From NCBI GenBank assembly GCA_963779485.1, contig CAVZYJ010000013.1, forward strand, positions 558,001 through 622,000: a stretch of DNA of 64,000 nt, read 5' to 3'. Made by a program: the position numbers and the translations under genes. The first letter of the stretch is position 1. Every line of letters starts with the position of its first letter. This DNA is from CAVVJA01 sp963779485. Its GTDB lineage: Bacteria; Actinomycetota; Actinomycetes; Mycobacteriales; Jatrophihabitantaceae. Of the stretch, positions 1 through 9,894 are shown piece after piece. The notes under the pieces are model-generated. The model saw nothing but the letters and a program-made list of their open reading frames with translations. It searched no databases and had not been told where the DNA came from.

Positions 1-23
1 CCTTCGTGGCACCATGGAGCCCT

Positions 24-1205
24 ATGAAGCTCGCAACGCTGCGCCGCGGGCGCGACGACGGGCTCTCCGGAGTGAGCGGCGTAGCCCGCTTGGACCGCCG
101 GACGAAGCGCCTCGCGGGCCGGCTGAATCCTGGCGACATCGCCATCATCGACCACGTCGACCTCGATCGGGTCGCGGCCGAGTCGCTCGTCGAGGCGAAG
201 GTGGCGGCGGTCGTCAACGCGCAGCCGAGCATTTCCGGCCGCTATCCGAACCTGGGCCCGGATCTCCTGGTCTCCAACGGCATCGTCCTGCTCGACAACG
301 TCGGTGACGAGGTCTTTGCCGCGGTCAAGGAAGGCACCCGAGTCCGGCTGTCCGGTGACACGCTCTTCGTCGGCACCGAGCCGGTCGCGAAGGGCATCGC
401 GCAGGACGTCGACAGCGTCGCCGCGCTCATGACCGAGGCCAAGGGAGGCCTGGCCACCCAGCTCGAGGCGTTCGCCGCCAACACGATGGAGTACATGAAG
501 CGCGAGCGGGCGCTGCTCCTGGACGGGGTGGGCGTCCCCGAAGTACGGACCAACTTCGAGCGTCGACATGTGCTGGTCGTCGTGCGGGGCAACGACTACA
601 AGGCCGACCTCGACGCGCTGAGGAACTACATCCGCGAGTACCGCCCGGTGCTCGTCGGCGTCGACGGCGGGGCCGACGCGCTGTACGAGGCCGGCCACAA
701 GCCGCACGTGATCGTCGGCGACATGGACTCGGTGTCCGACGACGTGCTGACCTGCGGGGCCGAGGTCGTGGTCCATGCCTACCCGGACGGGCGGGCGCCG
801 GGGCTCGCTCGCGTGCAAGACCTCGGCATCGAGGCCGTCACCTTCCCCGCGCTGGGAACCAGCGAAGACATCGCGATGCTGCTGGCCAACGAACGCGGGG
901 CTTCCTTGATCGTCGCCGTGGGGACGCACGCCACGCTCGACGAATTCCTGGACAAGGGGCGGATCGGCATGGCCTCCACCTTCCTGACCAGGCTGCGAGT
1001 CGGCGGCAAGCTCGTCGACGCCAAGGGGGTGAGCCGGCTCTATCGGAGCCGGATCTCCACCGGTGCGTTACTGCTGCTGGTCCTGGCCGCCTTCATCGCG
1101 ATCGGCGCGGCGTTGGCCGTGTCCGATGCCGGCCGCACGTACCTTGACCTTCTCGGCGACAGATGGGATCGCCTCGTCGATTGGATTCAGGGCCTGTTCT
1201 CGTGA
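24..1205 (+). CDS. steA: SteA-like cytokinetic ring / septation protein
   Basis: The 393-residue product resembles mycobacterial Rv1697 (SteA), a membrane-anchored partner of SteB in cell separation. It has a thiamin-pyrophosphokinase-like fold with VSGRYPNLGP near residue 70 and the acidic stretch VIVGDMDSVSDD near residue 235. One transmembrane helix lies near the C-terminus (about residues 343-365), followed by a short aromatic tail. I chose the ATG at 24, which gives MKLATLRRGR as in homologues; an in-frame GTG at 6 is the alternative. Its stop overlaps the next start, so it is probably co-translated with the steB/mctB-like gene. Assignment rests on family resemblance and gene order. Confidence 0.87.
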   Translation: MKLATLRRGRDDGLSGVSGVARLDRRTKRLAGRLNPGDIAIIDHVDLDRVAAESLVEAKVAAVVNAQPSISGRYPNLGPDLLVSNGIVLLDNVGDEVFAAVKEGTRVRLSGDTLFVGTEPVAKGIAQDVDSVAALMTEAKGGLATQLEAFAANTMEYMKRERALLLDGVGVPEVRTNFERRHVLVVVRGNDYKADLDALRNYIREYRPVLVGVDGGADALYEAGHKPHVIVGDMDSVSDDVLTCGAEVVVHAYPDGRAPGLARVQDLGIEAVTFPALGTSEDIAMLLANERGASLIVAVGTHATLDEFLDKGRIGMASTFLTRLRVGGKLVDAKGVSRLYRSRISTGALLLLVLAAFIAIGAALAVSDAGRTYLDLLGDRWDRLVDWIQGLFS

Positions 1206-2123
1206 TCTCGTTCCGGTATCACATCGTCTCCATCATCGCGGTCTTCCTGGCTCTTGCTCTCGGCATCGTCGTCGGGACCACGGCGCTGAACGGGCCGATC
1301 ACGAGCAACCTGCGCAGCGAGGTCGACACGCTCCGCAAGGACCGCACGTCGCTGTCGAGCCAGATCAGCACGCTGCAGGGACAGGTCGGTGACGCGGCCC
1401 AGTTCGCGACGACCTATGGTCCGCAGATCGTCAAGGGCACCCTGACCGACAAGGGCGGTGCTGATCGTCGGATTGCCCGGGGCGGACACCGGCCTCAAGG
1501 ACAACCTCGGCAAGCAGGTTTCGGCCGCGGGCGGCAAGGTTTCCGGGCGGGTGCAACTGACCTCCGATTACTCCGATCCGAAGCGGGCGAGCGACCTGAC
1601 GGCCCTGGCCACCGGTAACGCCCATCCGGTGGGAATGATCCTTCCGAACACCGACGACGCGGGTGTTCTGGGCGGCTATCTGCTCTCCTGGGTGCTGCTG
1701 GGCAAGGGCCAACCCACCGACATCCGATCGGTGCTGACGGCCTTGGCCGGGCTGCACATGCTGAAGGTCGAGAGCAGTGGCGACGTGACGCCGGCCGACC
1801 TGGTCGTCATCGTTGCCAACGGCACGCTGGCCGCGGGCTCGGCGATCGGGAAGAGCCAGCTGGCGCTGGTGACGCAGTTCCAGGAACTCGGCGCGAAGGT
1901 CGTCGTCGCGGGCGATACGGCGGCGTCCACCGCCGGTGGGGTGATCGCCCTGGTGCGCGCCGACGACGCGGACAAGAGTGCCGTGTCCACCGTCGACAAT
2001 GCCGACTCGCCACTGGGCCGAGTTTCGGCGATCCTCGCCCTCAACCAGCTGACCAAGTCCCACGTCGGTCACTTCGGCACCGGCAGTGGGGCCTCCAAGC
2101 TGTACCCGCAGGCTTCTAGCTAG
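1202..2123 (+). CDS. SteB / MctB-like (copper transporter family) protein, frameshifted
   Basis: This family (Rv1698, called MctB or SteB) has an N-terminal membrane helix, a coiled coil and a periplasmic domain. Here MISFRYHIVSIIAVFLALAL (residues 1-20) starts the helix and a coiled coil follows to about residue 70. The first frame reads to ...GTLTDKG and then runs into unrelated residues. The second half (VLIVGLPGADTG to the end, GHFGTGSG near the C-terminus) lies in the +1 frame from about 1458. Removing one G near 1450-1457 restores about 306 residues. The GTG start overlaps the steA stop. The shift is probably a sequence error rather than a true break. Confidence 0.78.
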
Positions 2124-2129
2124 CGAACT

Positions 2130-2975
2130 GTGCGCGCACCCGGGCGTCCGGACGCCCTCCGCGCGTCCTCACGGGCAGCCGCCGTCGCAGCGGCCGTCGC
2201 TCTCGGGGCTCGTTGCATCGACCCGCTCATCGCCCGACGGATCCCGGCCTGGACCCGAACCAACTACCGCGGGCACCCGGTCACCCTGGCGGGTGGCGCC
2301 TCGGCGGTGCTCGGCTCCCTCGCCGGCATCGCCACGCTGCCGGCGAGCGCAACCCGGCGCGCGGCCCTGCTGACCGTCACGGCCGCGGCGACCGCCGGAG
2401 CGTACGACGACCTGGTCGCGAGTCACGTCGACGCAGCGGGGGACAAGGGCCTCCGGGGCCATCTAGCCGCCCTTCGCCACCGGCGGGTCTCCGGCGGCGT
2501 GGTCAAGGTTGCGGTCATCGGCAGCGCGGCGGCGGTGTCGGCCGCCGGTCTCACCCCTGGCCACGGTCTGTCCCGGATGCTGCGCGCGGGCGTGCGCGCC
2601 GTGGTGATCGCCGAGAGCGCGAACGTCGTCAACCTCCTCGACCTGCGGCCCGGGCGGGCCGGCAAGGTGGTCGCCGTCACCAGCCTCGGTCTGCTCGGCG
2701 GACCGTTCGGCGGGCTGGCCGGGACCGCCCTCGGCGCGACCCTCGCCGGGCTGTCCGACGACCTCTCCGAACGCACCATGCTCGGCGACTGTGGTGCCAA
2801 CGCACTCGGCGGGTTGCTCGGCGTGCGGTTGGCGGCGGCCGGCGACCGGTCCGTGGCGATCGCCGGGGTCGCGCTCAGCGCGTTGACGCTGGCGTCGGAA
2901 CGGTGGAGCTTCAGCGCCGTGATCGACAGCTACCGGCCACTGCGGGTCGCGGACCGACTCGGCCGACGACCGTGA
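2130..2975 (+). CDS. MraY/WecA-like polyprenyl-phosphate phosphotransferase family membrane protein
   Basis: A 281-residue protein rich in Ala/Leu helices, resembling glycosyltransferase family 4 of the MraY/WecA kind. The motif NVVNLLDLRPGRAGK near residue 170 matches the NxxNxxDG-type region, and LGDCGANALGGLLG near residue 218 matches the family's conserved GDxGx region. It is shorter than MraY (about 360) and lacks some canonical acidic residues, so its substrate is unknown. The GTG start lies 6 bp after the preceding stop. It sits between a septation pair and a lipid II flippase-like gene, which suggests an envelope polymer role (inference). Confidence 0.72.
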   Translation: MRAPGRPDALRASSRAAAVAAAVALGARCIDPLIARRIPAWTRTNYRGHPVTLAGGASAVLGSLAGIATLPASATRRAALLTVTAAATAGAYDDLVASHVDAAGDKGLRGHLAALRHRRVSGGVVKVAVIGSAAAVSAAGLTPGHGLSRMLRAGVRAVVIAESANVVNLLDLRPGRAGKVVAVTSLGLLGGPFGGLAGTALGATLAGLSDDLSERTMLGDCGANALGGLLGVRLAAAGDRSVAIAGVALSALTLASERWSFSAVIDSYRPLRVADRLGRRP

Positions 2976-3000
2976 CGGGCCGCCGAGGACGGCGTCCGTC

Positions 3001-4656
3001 GTGACCGGGGGTCGGCCGGCCGGACTCGCGGGTCGCCGGTTACTGCGCGCCGCGGCACTCATCGCGGCCATCACGGCTATCGCGCGGGTCGCCGGCTTCG
3101 GCCGCACCGTCGTATTCGGCCGGACCGTCGGTGGCGGATGCGTCGGCGCCGTCTACCAGACCGCCAACACGATCCCCAACATCATCTTCGACATCGTGGC
3201 CGGCGGCACGCTGGCCGCACTGGTCGTGCCGCTGGTGGCCCCGGCCTTCGCCGGCCGCGGGCGGGAGGCCGCCGGGCAGCTGCTCTCGGCGCTGCTGACC
3301 TGGACGTTGCTGGTAATGACGGTGGTGGCCGTCGCGATCGCCGCGCTGGCGGGCGTGTTGACCGGCGCGCTGATCGGTACCGGACAGTGTGCCGGCGCCC
3401 ACGCGCTCGCCACCCGCATGCTGCTCGTGTTCGCCCCGCAGGTGATCTTCTACGGTCTCGGCATTGTGCTCGCCGGGACACTGCAGGCCGCCGAGCGGTT
3501 CTCCTGGCCGGCGTTGGCGCCGCTGCTCTCCAGCGCGACCGTCATCGTCGCCTACCTGATCTACGGGGTGCTCGCTGGCCCCGGCCGCACGGCCGCGGAG
3601 CTGACAACCGGCGAGGAACTCGTACTGAGCCTCGGCACCACGATCGGCGTCGTCGTCCTCGCCGGCTGCCTGGTTCCGGCCGCGACCCGTCTCGGGCTTC
3701 GGGTGCGGCCGACGCTGCGTTTTCCGGCCGGCGCCGCCGGGCCGGCCCGGCGCGCGGCGATCGCCGGGGGAGCCACGCTGGGCGCCCAGCAGGCCGCCGC
3801 GGGACTGGTGATCTGGCTGGCCAACGACGAGACGATCACCGGCACCATCGTCGTGGTGACGCTCGCCCAAACGGTGTTCCTGCTGCCCTGGGCCGTCCTT
3901 GCCGTGCCGGTGGCGACCTCGGCCTTCCCGCGCCTGTCGGGACTGTGGGACGCGGGCGATCGGTCGGCGTTCACCGCGCTGACCGATCGCACGTCGCGGG
4001 TCGTGATCGCGGCGGCGGCGCTGGGCACCGCCGCGTTCGTGGCCGCCGCCGAGCCGATCGCCACTGTGCTCCTCGACCCGACCACCACCCCGGCCCACGC
4101 TGCGTTCGCGCCCGCGATCGTGGCGTTCACCGCGGGTCTGCTGGGTTGGTCGCTCGTAGCCCTGCTGTCTCGCGCGTTGTATGCCGCCTCGCGCGTCGGC
4201 ACGGCGGCGCTGGCCCAGGTCGCCGGATGGGCAGTCGTCGTCGCCGCCGACCTGCTGTTCGCGTGGCTGGCCCCGAGCTCGTATCGCGCCGTCGTGCTCG
4301 CGCTCGGCAATACTCTCGGCGTGAGTGTCGCCGCGGCCCTACTGATCGGACTGGCCCGCCGGCGCGGTGTGCTGGCCGGCGTGGGCGCGCTGCTCGGGCA
4401 CGCGTCCCGCGCCGCGGTGGCGGCTGCGGCTGGTGGCGCGGTCGGGTGGAGTGTGGGTCGGCTCGCGCACGGGTCGGGTGTGGTGACGGCCATCGGGCTC
4501 GGGCTCGCCGCCGGCGTCCTCGGGATGGCGACCGCGGCCGGCGTACTCGCCCTGATCGACCGTCGGCTGCTCAACCGGGCGCTGCTCGGGCGCGAACTGA
4601 TCGACCGGCCCCGCCACGACCTAGCCCAACTTCGGTCGGGCGAGCCACCCCGATGA
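3001..4656 (+). CDS. MurJ/MviN-like lipid II flippase family protein
   Basis: A 551-residue polytopic membrane protein with many hydrophobic helices. Early residues resemble the MurJ/MviN start, with RVAGFGRTVVFGRTVG followed by a YQTANTIPNIIFDIVAGG-like stretch, which is typical of MVF-family flippases. MurJ proteins move undecaprenyl-linked peptidoglycan precursors across the membrane. The neighbouring MraY-like and GT4 genes support an envelope role. It may be a paralogue of the main MurJ, which in actinobacteria usually lies near the origin. The GTG start is preceded by a purine-rich stretch; the stop overlaps the next ATG by 4 bp. Confidence 0.85.
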   Translation: MTGGRPAGLAGRRLLRAAALIAAITAIARVAGFGRTVVFGRTVGGGCVGAVYQTANTIPNIIFDIVAGGTLAALVVPLVAPAFAGRGREAAGQLLSALLTWTLLVMTVVAVAIAALAGVLTGALIGTGQCAGAHALATRMLLVFAPQVIFYGLGIVLAGTLQAAERFSWPALAPLLSSATVIVAYLIYGVLAGPGRTAAELTTGEELVLSLGTTIGVVVLAGCLVPAATRLGLRVRPTLRFPAGAAGPARRAAIAGGATLGAQQAAAGLVIWLANDETITGTIVVVTLAQTVFLLPWAVLAVPVATSAFPRLSGLWDAGDRSAFTALTDRTSRVVIAAAALGTAAFVAAAEPIATVLLDPTTTPAHAAFAPAIVAFTAGLLGWSLVALLSRALYAASRVGTAALAQVAGWAVVVAADLLFAWLAPSSYRAVVLALGNTLGVSVAAALLIGLARRRGVLAGVGALLGHASRAAVAAAAGGAVGWSVGRLAHGSGVVTAIGLGLAAGVLGMATAAGVLALIDRRLLNRALLGRELIDRPRHDLAQLRSGEPPR

Positions 4657-5735
4657 GCCGGTCCACGCCATCCGTCGCCCTGATCCTCGGCCCGAGCACC
4701 GGCGGCATCGGCGTCCACGTTCGGATGCTCGTCACCGGGCTCACCGAACGGGGCTGGTCGGTGCAGGTCAGCGGTCCGCCCGCGACGAACGAGCTGTTCG
4801 ACTTCACCGAGGGCGGAGCGACCTTCCTGCCGGCTCGGATCGCCAGCCCGGCCGGGGATCCGCTGGCCGCGGCGGTACTCCGACGGGACACCCGCGACGT
4901 CGACATCCTGCACGCTCACGGGCTGCGGGCCGGGATGGTGTCGGCGATGACCGGACGACGCCCCCTCGTCGTCACGTGGCACAACGTGGTGCTCGCGTCG
5001 CCCGGGCTTCGGCGCCGCGCGCTCACTCTCGGGGAGATGACGGTCGCCCGAGCGGCCACGGTGACGCTCGCCGCGTCGGACGACCTGGCGGCACGCGTGC
5101 GCGAGCTCGGCGGTCGGGACGTGCGCTACGCGCCGATCGCGGCGCCGGTGCCCCAGGTGCACCGCCCGGCCAGTGAGGTCCGCGCGGCACTCGGTCTCGA
5201 GCCCGACCGTCCGCTGGTTGTCTCGGTGGGCCGGCTGCATCGCCAGAAGGGCTACGAGACCTTGATCGACGCCGCTGCCGGGTGGGCTGATCTCGACGCG
5301 TTGGTCGTCGTGGCCGGCGACGGCCCGGACGAACTGGAGCTGCGGACGCTGATCGCCGACCAGCGGGCGCCGGTTCGGCTGCTCGGCCGGCGCGCGGACG
5401 TGCCCGACTTGCTTGCGGCCGCCGACCTGGTCGTGCTGACCTCGCGGTGGGAGGCGCGCTCCCTGGTCGCGCAAGAAGCCCTGCTGCTCGGCCGTCCGCT
5501 CGTGGCCTCGGCCGTCGGCGGCCTGCCGACGCTGCTCGGTGACGGGGCCTGTCTGGTGCCGGCTGGTGACGCCGACGCGCTCGATGCCGCGGTGCGGCGC
5601 CTACTGACGAACGAGCGTGAACGGGCCGAGCTGGCCGCTCGGGGCCGCACCCGCGCCGGCGGCTGGCCCACCCCCGAGGACACCGTGACCCAGATTGCGG
5701 CGGTCTACCAGGAGCTCACCGGCGTGGCGGGCTGA
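4653..5735 (+). CDS. Glycosyltransferase family 4 (GT-B fold)
   Basis: A 360-residue GT-B enzyme. The N-terminal domain starts VALILGPSTGGIGVHVR, with the family's GG loop. The C-terminal Glyco_transf_1 domain has VSVGRLHRQKGYETLIDA, VVAGDGPDEL and the sugar-nucleotide motif SRWEARSLVAQEALLLGRPLV, corresponding to EX7E. The donor and acceptor cannot be read from sequence. The ATG overlaps the MurJ-like stop (ATGA), so the two are probably translationally coupled. This implies a glycolipid or cell-wall glycan step in the same operon. Confidence 0.87.
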   Translation: MSRSTPSVALILGPSTGGIGVHVRMLVTGLTERGWSVQVSGPPATNELFDFTEGGATFLPARIASPAGDPLAAAVLRRDTRDVDILHAHGLRAGMVSAMTGRRPLVVTWHNVVLASPGLRRRALTLGEMTVARAATVTLAASDDLAARVRELGGRDVRYAPIAAPVPQVHRPASEVRAALGLEPDRPLVVSVGRLHRQKGYETLIDAAAGWADLDALVVVAGDGPDELELRTLIADQRAPVRLLGRRADVPDLLAAADLVVLTSRWEARSLVAQEALLLGRPLVASAVGGLPTLLGDGACLVPAGDADALDAAVRRLLTNERERAELAARGRTRAGGWPTPEDTVTQIAAVYQELTGVAG

Positions 5736-5862
5736 ACGGGGCCCGGACGCTCGTCACCCCGGTGTTAGGGTGGACTTCCGTGGATCGACGGATCGTTGGC
5801 CCGGTACCGGCCAGGATCACCGGCCCGCACCCCGGTATGTGACGCCGACCACGGGAGCCTCG

Positions 5863-7614
5863 TTGGCGAATACGCCACAGCCCACCAAGCACCTGTTCGT
5901 CACCGGAGGCGTCGCCTCCTCGCTCGGTAAGGGTCTGACGGCAAGCAGCCTCGGCAGCCTGCTCAAGGCCCGCGGGCTCCGGGTGACGATGCAGAAACTC
6001 GACCCCTACCTCAACGTCGATCCCGGGACCATGAACCCGTTCCAGCACGGTGAGGTCTTCGTGACCGAGGACGGCGCCGAGACGGATCTCGACATCGGCC
6101 ACTACGAGCGTTTCCTGGACACCGATCTGGCCGGATCGGCGAACGTCACGACCGGACAGGTGTACTCGACCGTGATCGCCAAGGAACGCCGCGGGGAGTA
6201 TCTCGGCGACACGGTGCAGGTCATCCCGCATATCACCAACGAGATCAAGCGGCGCATCCGGGCGATGGCCGATCCCGGGCCGGACGGGCGGGCGCCGAAT
6301 GTCGTGATCACCGAGATCGGCGGAACGGTCGGCGACATCGAGTCGCTCCCCTTCCTCGAGGCCGCGCGCCAGGTCCGTCACGATGTCGGCCGGGAGAACT
6401 GCTTCTTCCTGCACGTGTCGCTGGTGCCTTACCTGGCCCCGTCGGGTGAGTTGAAGACCAAGCCGACGCAGCACTCCGTCGCCGCACTGCGCAGCATCGG
6501 TATCGCCCCGGATGCGGTGGTGTGCCGCAGCGACCGGGAGCTGCCGGAGAACGTCAAGCGCAAGATCGCCCTGATGTGCGACGTCGATGCCGAGGCGGTC
6601 GTGTCGGCCACCGACGCGCCGAGCATCTACGAGATTCCCCGCGTACTGCACGCCGAGGGCCTCGACGCCTACGTCGTGCGCCGGCTCGGACTCCCGTTCC
6701 GGGACGTCGACTGGACGGCCTGGGGTGACCTGCTCGACCGGGTGCACAACCCGAAGCAGGAAGTCACCGTGGCGCTCGTGGGCAAGTACGTCGACCTGCC
6801 GGACGCCTACCTGTCGGTGACCGAGGCGCTACGAGCCGGAGCGTTCGCCCGACGGGCCAAGGTGACGATCAAGTGGGTGCCCTCTGACACGTGCGAGACG
6901 CCGGCCGGGGCATCGGCCGCGCTGGGCGCCGTCGATGGCGTGGTCATCCCCGGCGGTTTCGGCATCCGGGGCATCGAGGGCAAGGTCGGCGCCGCGCGCT
7001 ACGCGCGAGAGCGGGGTGTCCCGATCCTCGGGCTCTGCCTCGGGCTGCAGTGCATGGTGATCGAGACGGCTCGGCATCTCGCCGGGCTGGAGTTCGCGAA
7101 CTCGGCCGAGTTCGATCCGTCGACCCCGGAACCGGTCATCGCCACGATGGCCGACCAGGTCGACATCGTCGCGGGCAACGCCGACCTGGGCGGAACGATG
7201 CGGCTGGGATCGTATCCGGCGCTGCTGGCCCACGGCTCGCTCGTCGGTGAGGCCTACGGCGTGCCCGAGGTGTCCGAGCGGCATCGGCATCGGTACGAGG
7301 TCAACAACGCCTACCGGGACCGCCTCGAGACCGCCGGCCTCGTGGTATCCGGCGTGTCGCCCGACGGCCGGCTGGTCGAGTTCATCGAGCTGCCCCGGGA
7401 GGTGCATCCGTTCTTCGTCGCCACCCAGGCGCACCCCGAGCTGAAGTCGCGCCCTACGCGGGCCCACCCGCTGTTCCGTGGGTTGATCGACGCCGCCCTG
7501 GCCTACAACGCGGCCGAACGGCTGCCCGTCGAGATACCGGACGACGGCGCCCTGGCCGAGACGCTGCGGGCCGCCAACGGGGTGGCGAGCCGGCCGGCCG
7601 CGGTGACCTGGTGA
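5863..7614 (+). CDS. pyrG: CTP synthase
   Basis: Makes CTP from UTP, ATP and glutamine. The N-terminal amidoligase domain begins KHLFVTGGVASSLGKGLTAS and carries LDPYLNVDPGTMNPFQHGEV. The C-terminal glutaminase domain has the oxyanion GGFGIRG, the nucleophile in GLCLGLQC, and the His/Glu pair in QAHPEL. I chose the TTG at 5863 (583 aa) because GGGAG sits 5 nt upstream and homologues start a few residues before KHLF. An in-frame GTG at 5839 is an alternative. A weak -10-like TTAGGGT lies near 5764. The stop overlaps the NUDIX start by 4 bp. Confidence 0.96.
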   Translation: MANTPQPTKHLFVTGGVASSLGKGLTASSLGSLLKARGLRVTMQKLDPYLNVDPGTMNPFQHGEVFVTEDGAETDLDIGHYERFLDTDLAGSANVTTGQVYSTVIAKERRGEYLGDTVQVIPHITNEIKRRIRAMADPGPDGRAPNVVITEIGGTVGDIESLPFLEAARQVRHDVGRENCFFLHVSLVPYLAPSGELKTKPTQHSVAALRSIGIAPDAVVCRSDRELPENVKRKIALMCDVDAEAVVSATDAPSIYEIPRVLHAEGLDAYVVRRLGLPFRDVDWTAWGDLLDRVHNPKQEVTVALVGKYVDLPDAYLSVTEALRAGAFARRAKVTIKWVPSDTCETPAGASAALGAVDGVVIPGGFGIRGIEGKVGAARYARERGVPILGLCLGLQCMVIETARHLAGLEFANSAEFDPSTPEPVIATMADQVDIVAGNADLGGTMRLGSYPALLAHGSLVGEAYGVPEVSERHRHRYEVNNAYRDRLETAGLVVSGVSPDGRLVEFIELPREVHPFFVATQAHPELKSRPTRAHPLFRGLIDAALAYNAAERLPVEIPDDGALAETLRAANGVASRPAAVTW

Positions 7615-8226
7615 GCGAACCCGGCTATCCCGTCGTCGCCTCCACTCCCATCTATCACGGCCGGGTGGTGTCGCTCCGCAAGGACGACGTGCTCATGAGC
7701 GACGGCGTCGTGGCCGTCCGCGAGGTCGTCGAACACCCCGGTGCCGTGGCCGTCGTCGCGCTCGACGACGACGAGCAGGTCGTGCTCGTGCACCAGTACC
7801 GTCACCCGGTCCGCGCCTTCCTGTACGAGCTGCCGGCCGGCCTCCTGGACGTTCCCGGGGAGGATCCCGTGGCCGCCGCCCGGCGCGAGCTGTTCGAGGA
7901 GACCGCGCTGCTCGCCGAGAACTGGTCAGTGCTTCTCGACATCTACACCTCACCGGGCATGACCGACGAGATCGATCCGGATCTATCTGGCCCGAGGCAT
8001 CTCCGAATCCGCCGACCGGTTCCAGCCCGAAGCCGAGGAGATCACCATGACCGTGGTTCGGCTGCCGCTGGCCGAGGCGGTCAGCCGGGTGCTGGCCGGC
8101 CGGATCACCAACGCCGCGGCCGTCGCCGGGATCTGCGCCACTGCGCTCGCCCAGGGCGCCCAGTGGCGGCCGCTGCGACCGACCGATGCGCCCGGGCCGG
8201 CCGACCCGGGCCGCGCGGCGTCGTGA
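7611..8226 (+). CDS. NUDIX hydrolase (ADP-ribose pyrophosphatase-like), frameshifted
   Basis: Similar in position and sequence to Rv1700, an ADP-ribose/sugar-nucleotide pyrophosphatase. The Nudix box reads GLLDVPGEDPVAAARRELFEE near residue 80 in the first frame. After GMTDEI the homologous sequence (RIYLARGIS, then TMTVVRLPLAEAVSRVLAGR) continues in the +1 frame. Removing the A near 7971 gives DESIRIYLARG and restores about 204 residues ending at the TGA at 8224-8226. GTG start in a 4-bp overlap with pyrG; its restored stop overlaps the xerD start. Without the repair, the frame would fuse into xerD, which is not real. Confidence 0.85.
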
Positions 8227-9182
8227 CCGCCACCCGGCCGGCGACCGTGCGGGGCCCGGATCAGCTCGCTCCGACTCGGGTGGTGAACGGCTATCTCGAC
8301 CATCTGGCGGTCGAGCGCGGCGTCGCCGCCAACACGTTGCTGTCCTATCGGCGTGACCTGGGCCGATACCTCGAGTACCTCGACGCGCGCGGCCGGGCGT
8401 CGCTCGGGGAGGTCGACGCGCCCGTCGTCAGCGGATTCCTGGCCTACCTGCGGTCCGGGGACGATGAGCATCCAGCGTTGTCCGCCCCGTCGGCGGCGCG
8501 GGCCGTGGTCGCCGTCCGGGGCCTGCACCGGTTCGCGGTGCGGGAAGGCCTGCTGGCCGTCGACGTCGCGCACGGCGTCCGCCCTCCGACGGCCGCCCGG
8601 CGGCTACCCAAGGCGATCAGCGTCGACGACGTCGAGCGGTTGCTCTACGCGGCCGGTCTGGACGGGACCCCGCTCGCCATCCGGGATCGCGCGCTGCTCG
8701 AACTGCTGTACGGCACCGGCGCTCGAATCTCGGAAGCGGTCGGCCTCGCCGTCGACGACGTGGACCTGGCCGAGCGCACGGTGCTGCTCGCCGGCAAGGG
8801 TGGCAAGCAACGCCGAGTACCGGTGGGATCCTTCGCGGCCCGAGCCGTCGAGGCCTACCTGGTGCGAGTGCGGCCGGCGCTGGCTGCGACCGGCCGGGGC
8901 ACCCCGGCGTTGTTCCTCAACGCCCGGGGCGGGTCGCTCTCGCGCCAGTCGGCCTGGACGGTGCTGCGGACCGCCGCAGACCGCGCCGGCCTGGCAGCCG
9001 GCATCTCGCCGCACACCCTCCGCCACTCGTTCGCGACCCACCTCATGGAGGGCGGCGCGGACGTGCGCGTCGTGCAGGAACTGCTCGGCCACGCCTCGGT
9101 GACCACGACGCAGATCTACACCCTCGTCACCGTCGATCAGCTGCGCGAGGTCTACGCCGCGGCGCACCCCCGCGCCCGCTGA
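8223..9182 (+). CDS. xerD: Tyrosine site-specific recombinase XerD
   Basis: Resolves chromosome dimers at dif with XerC. The 319-residue protein has the SAM-like core-binding domain (YLDHLAVERGVAANTLLSYRRDL) and the catalytic domain with Arg in GARISEAVGL, Lys in AGKGGKQRRVPVG, HTLRHSFATHL (His/Arg), LLGHASVTTTQIYT (His and nucleophile Tyr). The GTG at 8223 overlaps the NUDIX stop in its restored frame. The position after NUDIX matches the mycobacterial order. It is followed after only 4 bp by a convergent gene end. Confidence 0.94.
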   Translation: MTATRPATVRGPDQLAPTRVVNGYLDHLAVERGVAANTLLSYRRDLGRYLEYLDARGRASLGEVDAPVVSGFLAYLRSGDDEHPALSAPSAARAVVAVRGLHRFAVREGLLAVDVAHGVRPPTAARRLPKAISVDDVERLLYAAGLDGTPLAIRDRALLELLYGTGARISEAVGLAVDDVDLAERTVLLAGKGGKQRRVPVGSFAARAVEAYLVRVRPALAATGRGTPALFLNARGGSLSRQSAWTVLRTAADRAGLAAGISPHTLRHSFATHLMEGGADVRVVQELLGHASVTTTQIYTLVTVDQLREVYAAAHPRAR

Positions 9183-9186
9183 CGCG

Positions 9187-9894
9187 TCACGGCCGCGGGG
9201 GCGCCTCCGTGGGTCGGGCCTGATCGTCGGCCGTCGCCGCAGCCGCTTCGTCCTCCTCGGTCTCGGCCTCGTCCTCCTCCGGTGGGCCGATCGCCGCAGC
9301 CAGGACGCCGGAATTGGGCAGCTTGACCTCGCCGACGTCGGTCAGGAGCACGGTGTACATAACGCCGGCGTCGACGACGACTCCGGTGAACGCACCGCCC
9401 ATGCCGCCGTTGTGGATGGTGACCCGTTGCCCCGGCACGTAGGGCCGGGCGAGCAGCAGCACCAGACCGGCGAAGTAGTTGCCCAGCGTCTGCTGCGCGG
9501 CCAGGCCGATGATGGCGCCGACCAGGGCACCGCCGACCAGGAGGCTGGCGGGGTTGACGTTCAGCAGGGCGAGCAGGCCGAAGACGATCAGCAAGTAGCC
9601 GGCCGTGATGGCGACGAACCGCAGGATGGTCGCCGCTGGCGCGCCGATCCGGGGCTGGCTGAGGGCCACGATGTCCCGACCGGCCGACCGGACGGCGCTC
9701 ACGCCCAGCACGACGAAGGCGGCGGTAAGACCGATGACTAAGTAGCGATAGCTGTCCTGCCGATGGATTCCGCCGAGGTTGACGCCGGCAATCAGCGCTG
9801 CCAGCGCCAGTGTCCCGGTGATCAGGCTTCGGCGAAAGTTCGGTCGCGGAGCCGGCGGAAAACCGTTCTCGGTCGGCGCCCGAAGTTCACTCAC
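9187..9894 (-). CDS. MscS-family mechanosensitive channel protein
   Basis: A 235-residue membrane protein with about four hydrophobic helices and a small beta domain. The pore-lining and beta-domain junction reads LVGAIIGLAAQQTLGNYFAGLVLLLARPYVPG, which resembles the conserved MscS stretch (...GNxxAGxxLxxxRPF..G). A short acidic C-terminal tail (EEDEAETEEDEAA) may be cytosolic. MscS channels release solutes on hypo-osmotic shock, but small actinobacterial members are largely untested. It converges on xerD with a 4-bp gap and is divergent from parA. Confidence 0.82.
   Translation of the reverse strand: MSELRAPTENGFPPAPRPNFRRSLITGTLALAALIAGVNLGGIHRQDSYRYLVIGLTAAFVVLGVSAVRSAGRDIVALSQPRIGAPAATILRFVAITAGYLLIVFGLLALLNVNPASLLVGGALVGAIIGLAAQQTLGNYFAGLVLLLARPYVPGQRVTIHNGGMGGAFTGVVVDAGVMYTVLLTDVGEVKLPNSGVLAAAIGPPEEDEAETEEDEAAAATADDQARPTEAPPRP

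Noticed and set aside
3138..4652. Long Arg/Gly-rich open frame upstream of the GT4 start.
   Set aside because: It is the out-of-frame shadow of the MurJ-like gene. The real start of GT4 is the ATG at 4653.
7611..9182. An apparent NUDIX-XerD fusion of 523 residues.
   Set aside because: The middle 80 residues are an out-of-frame reading caused by the +1 shift near 7971. With one base removed, NUDIX ends at 8226 and XerD begins at 8223.
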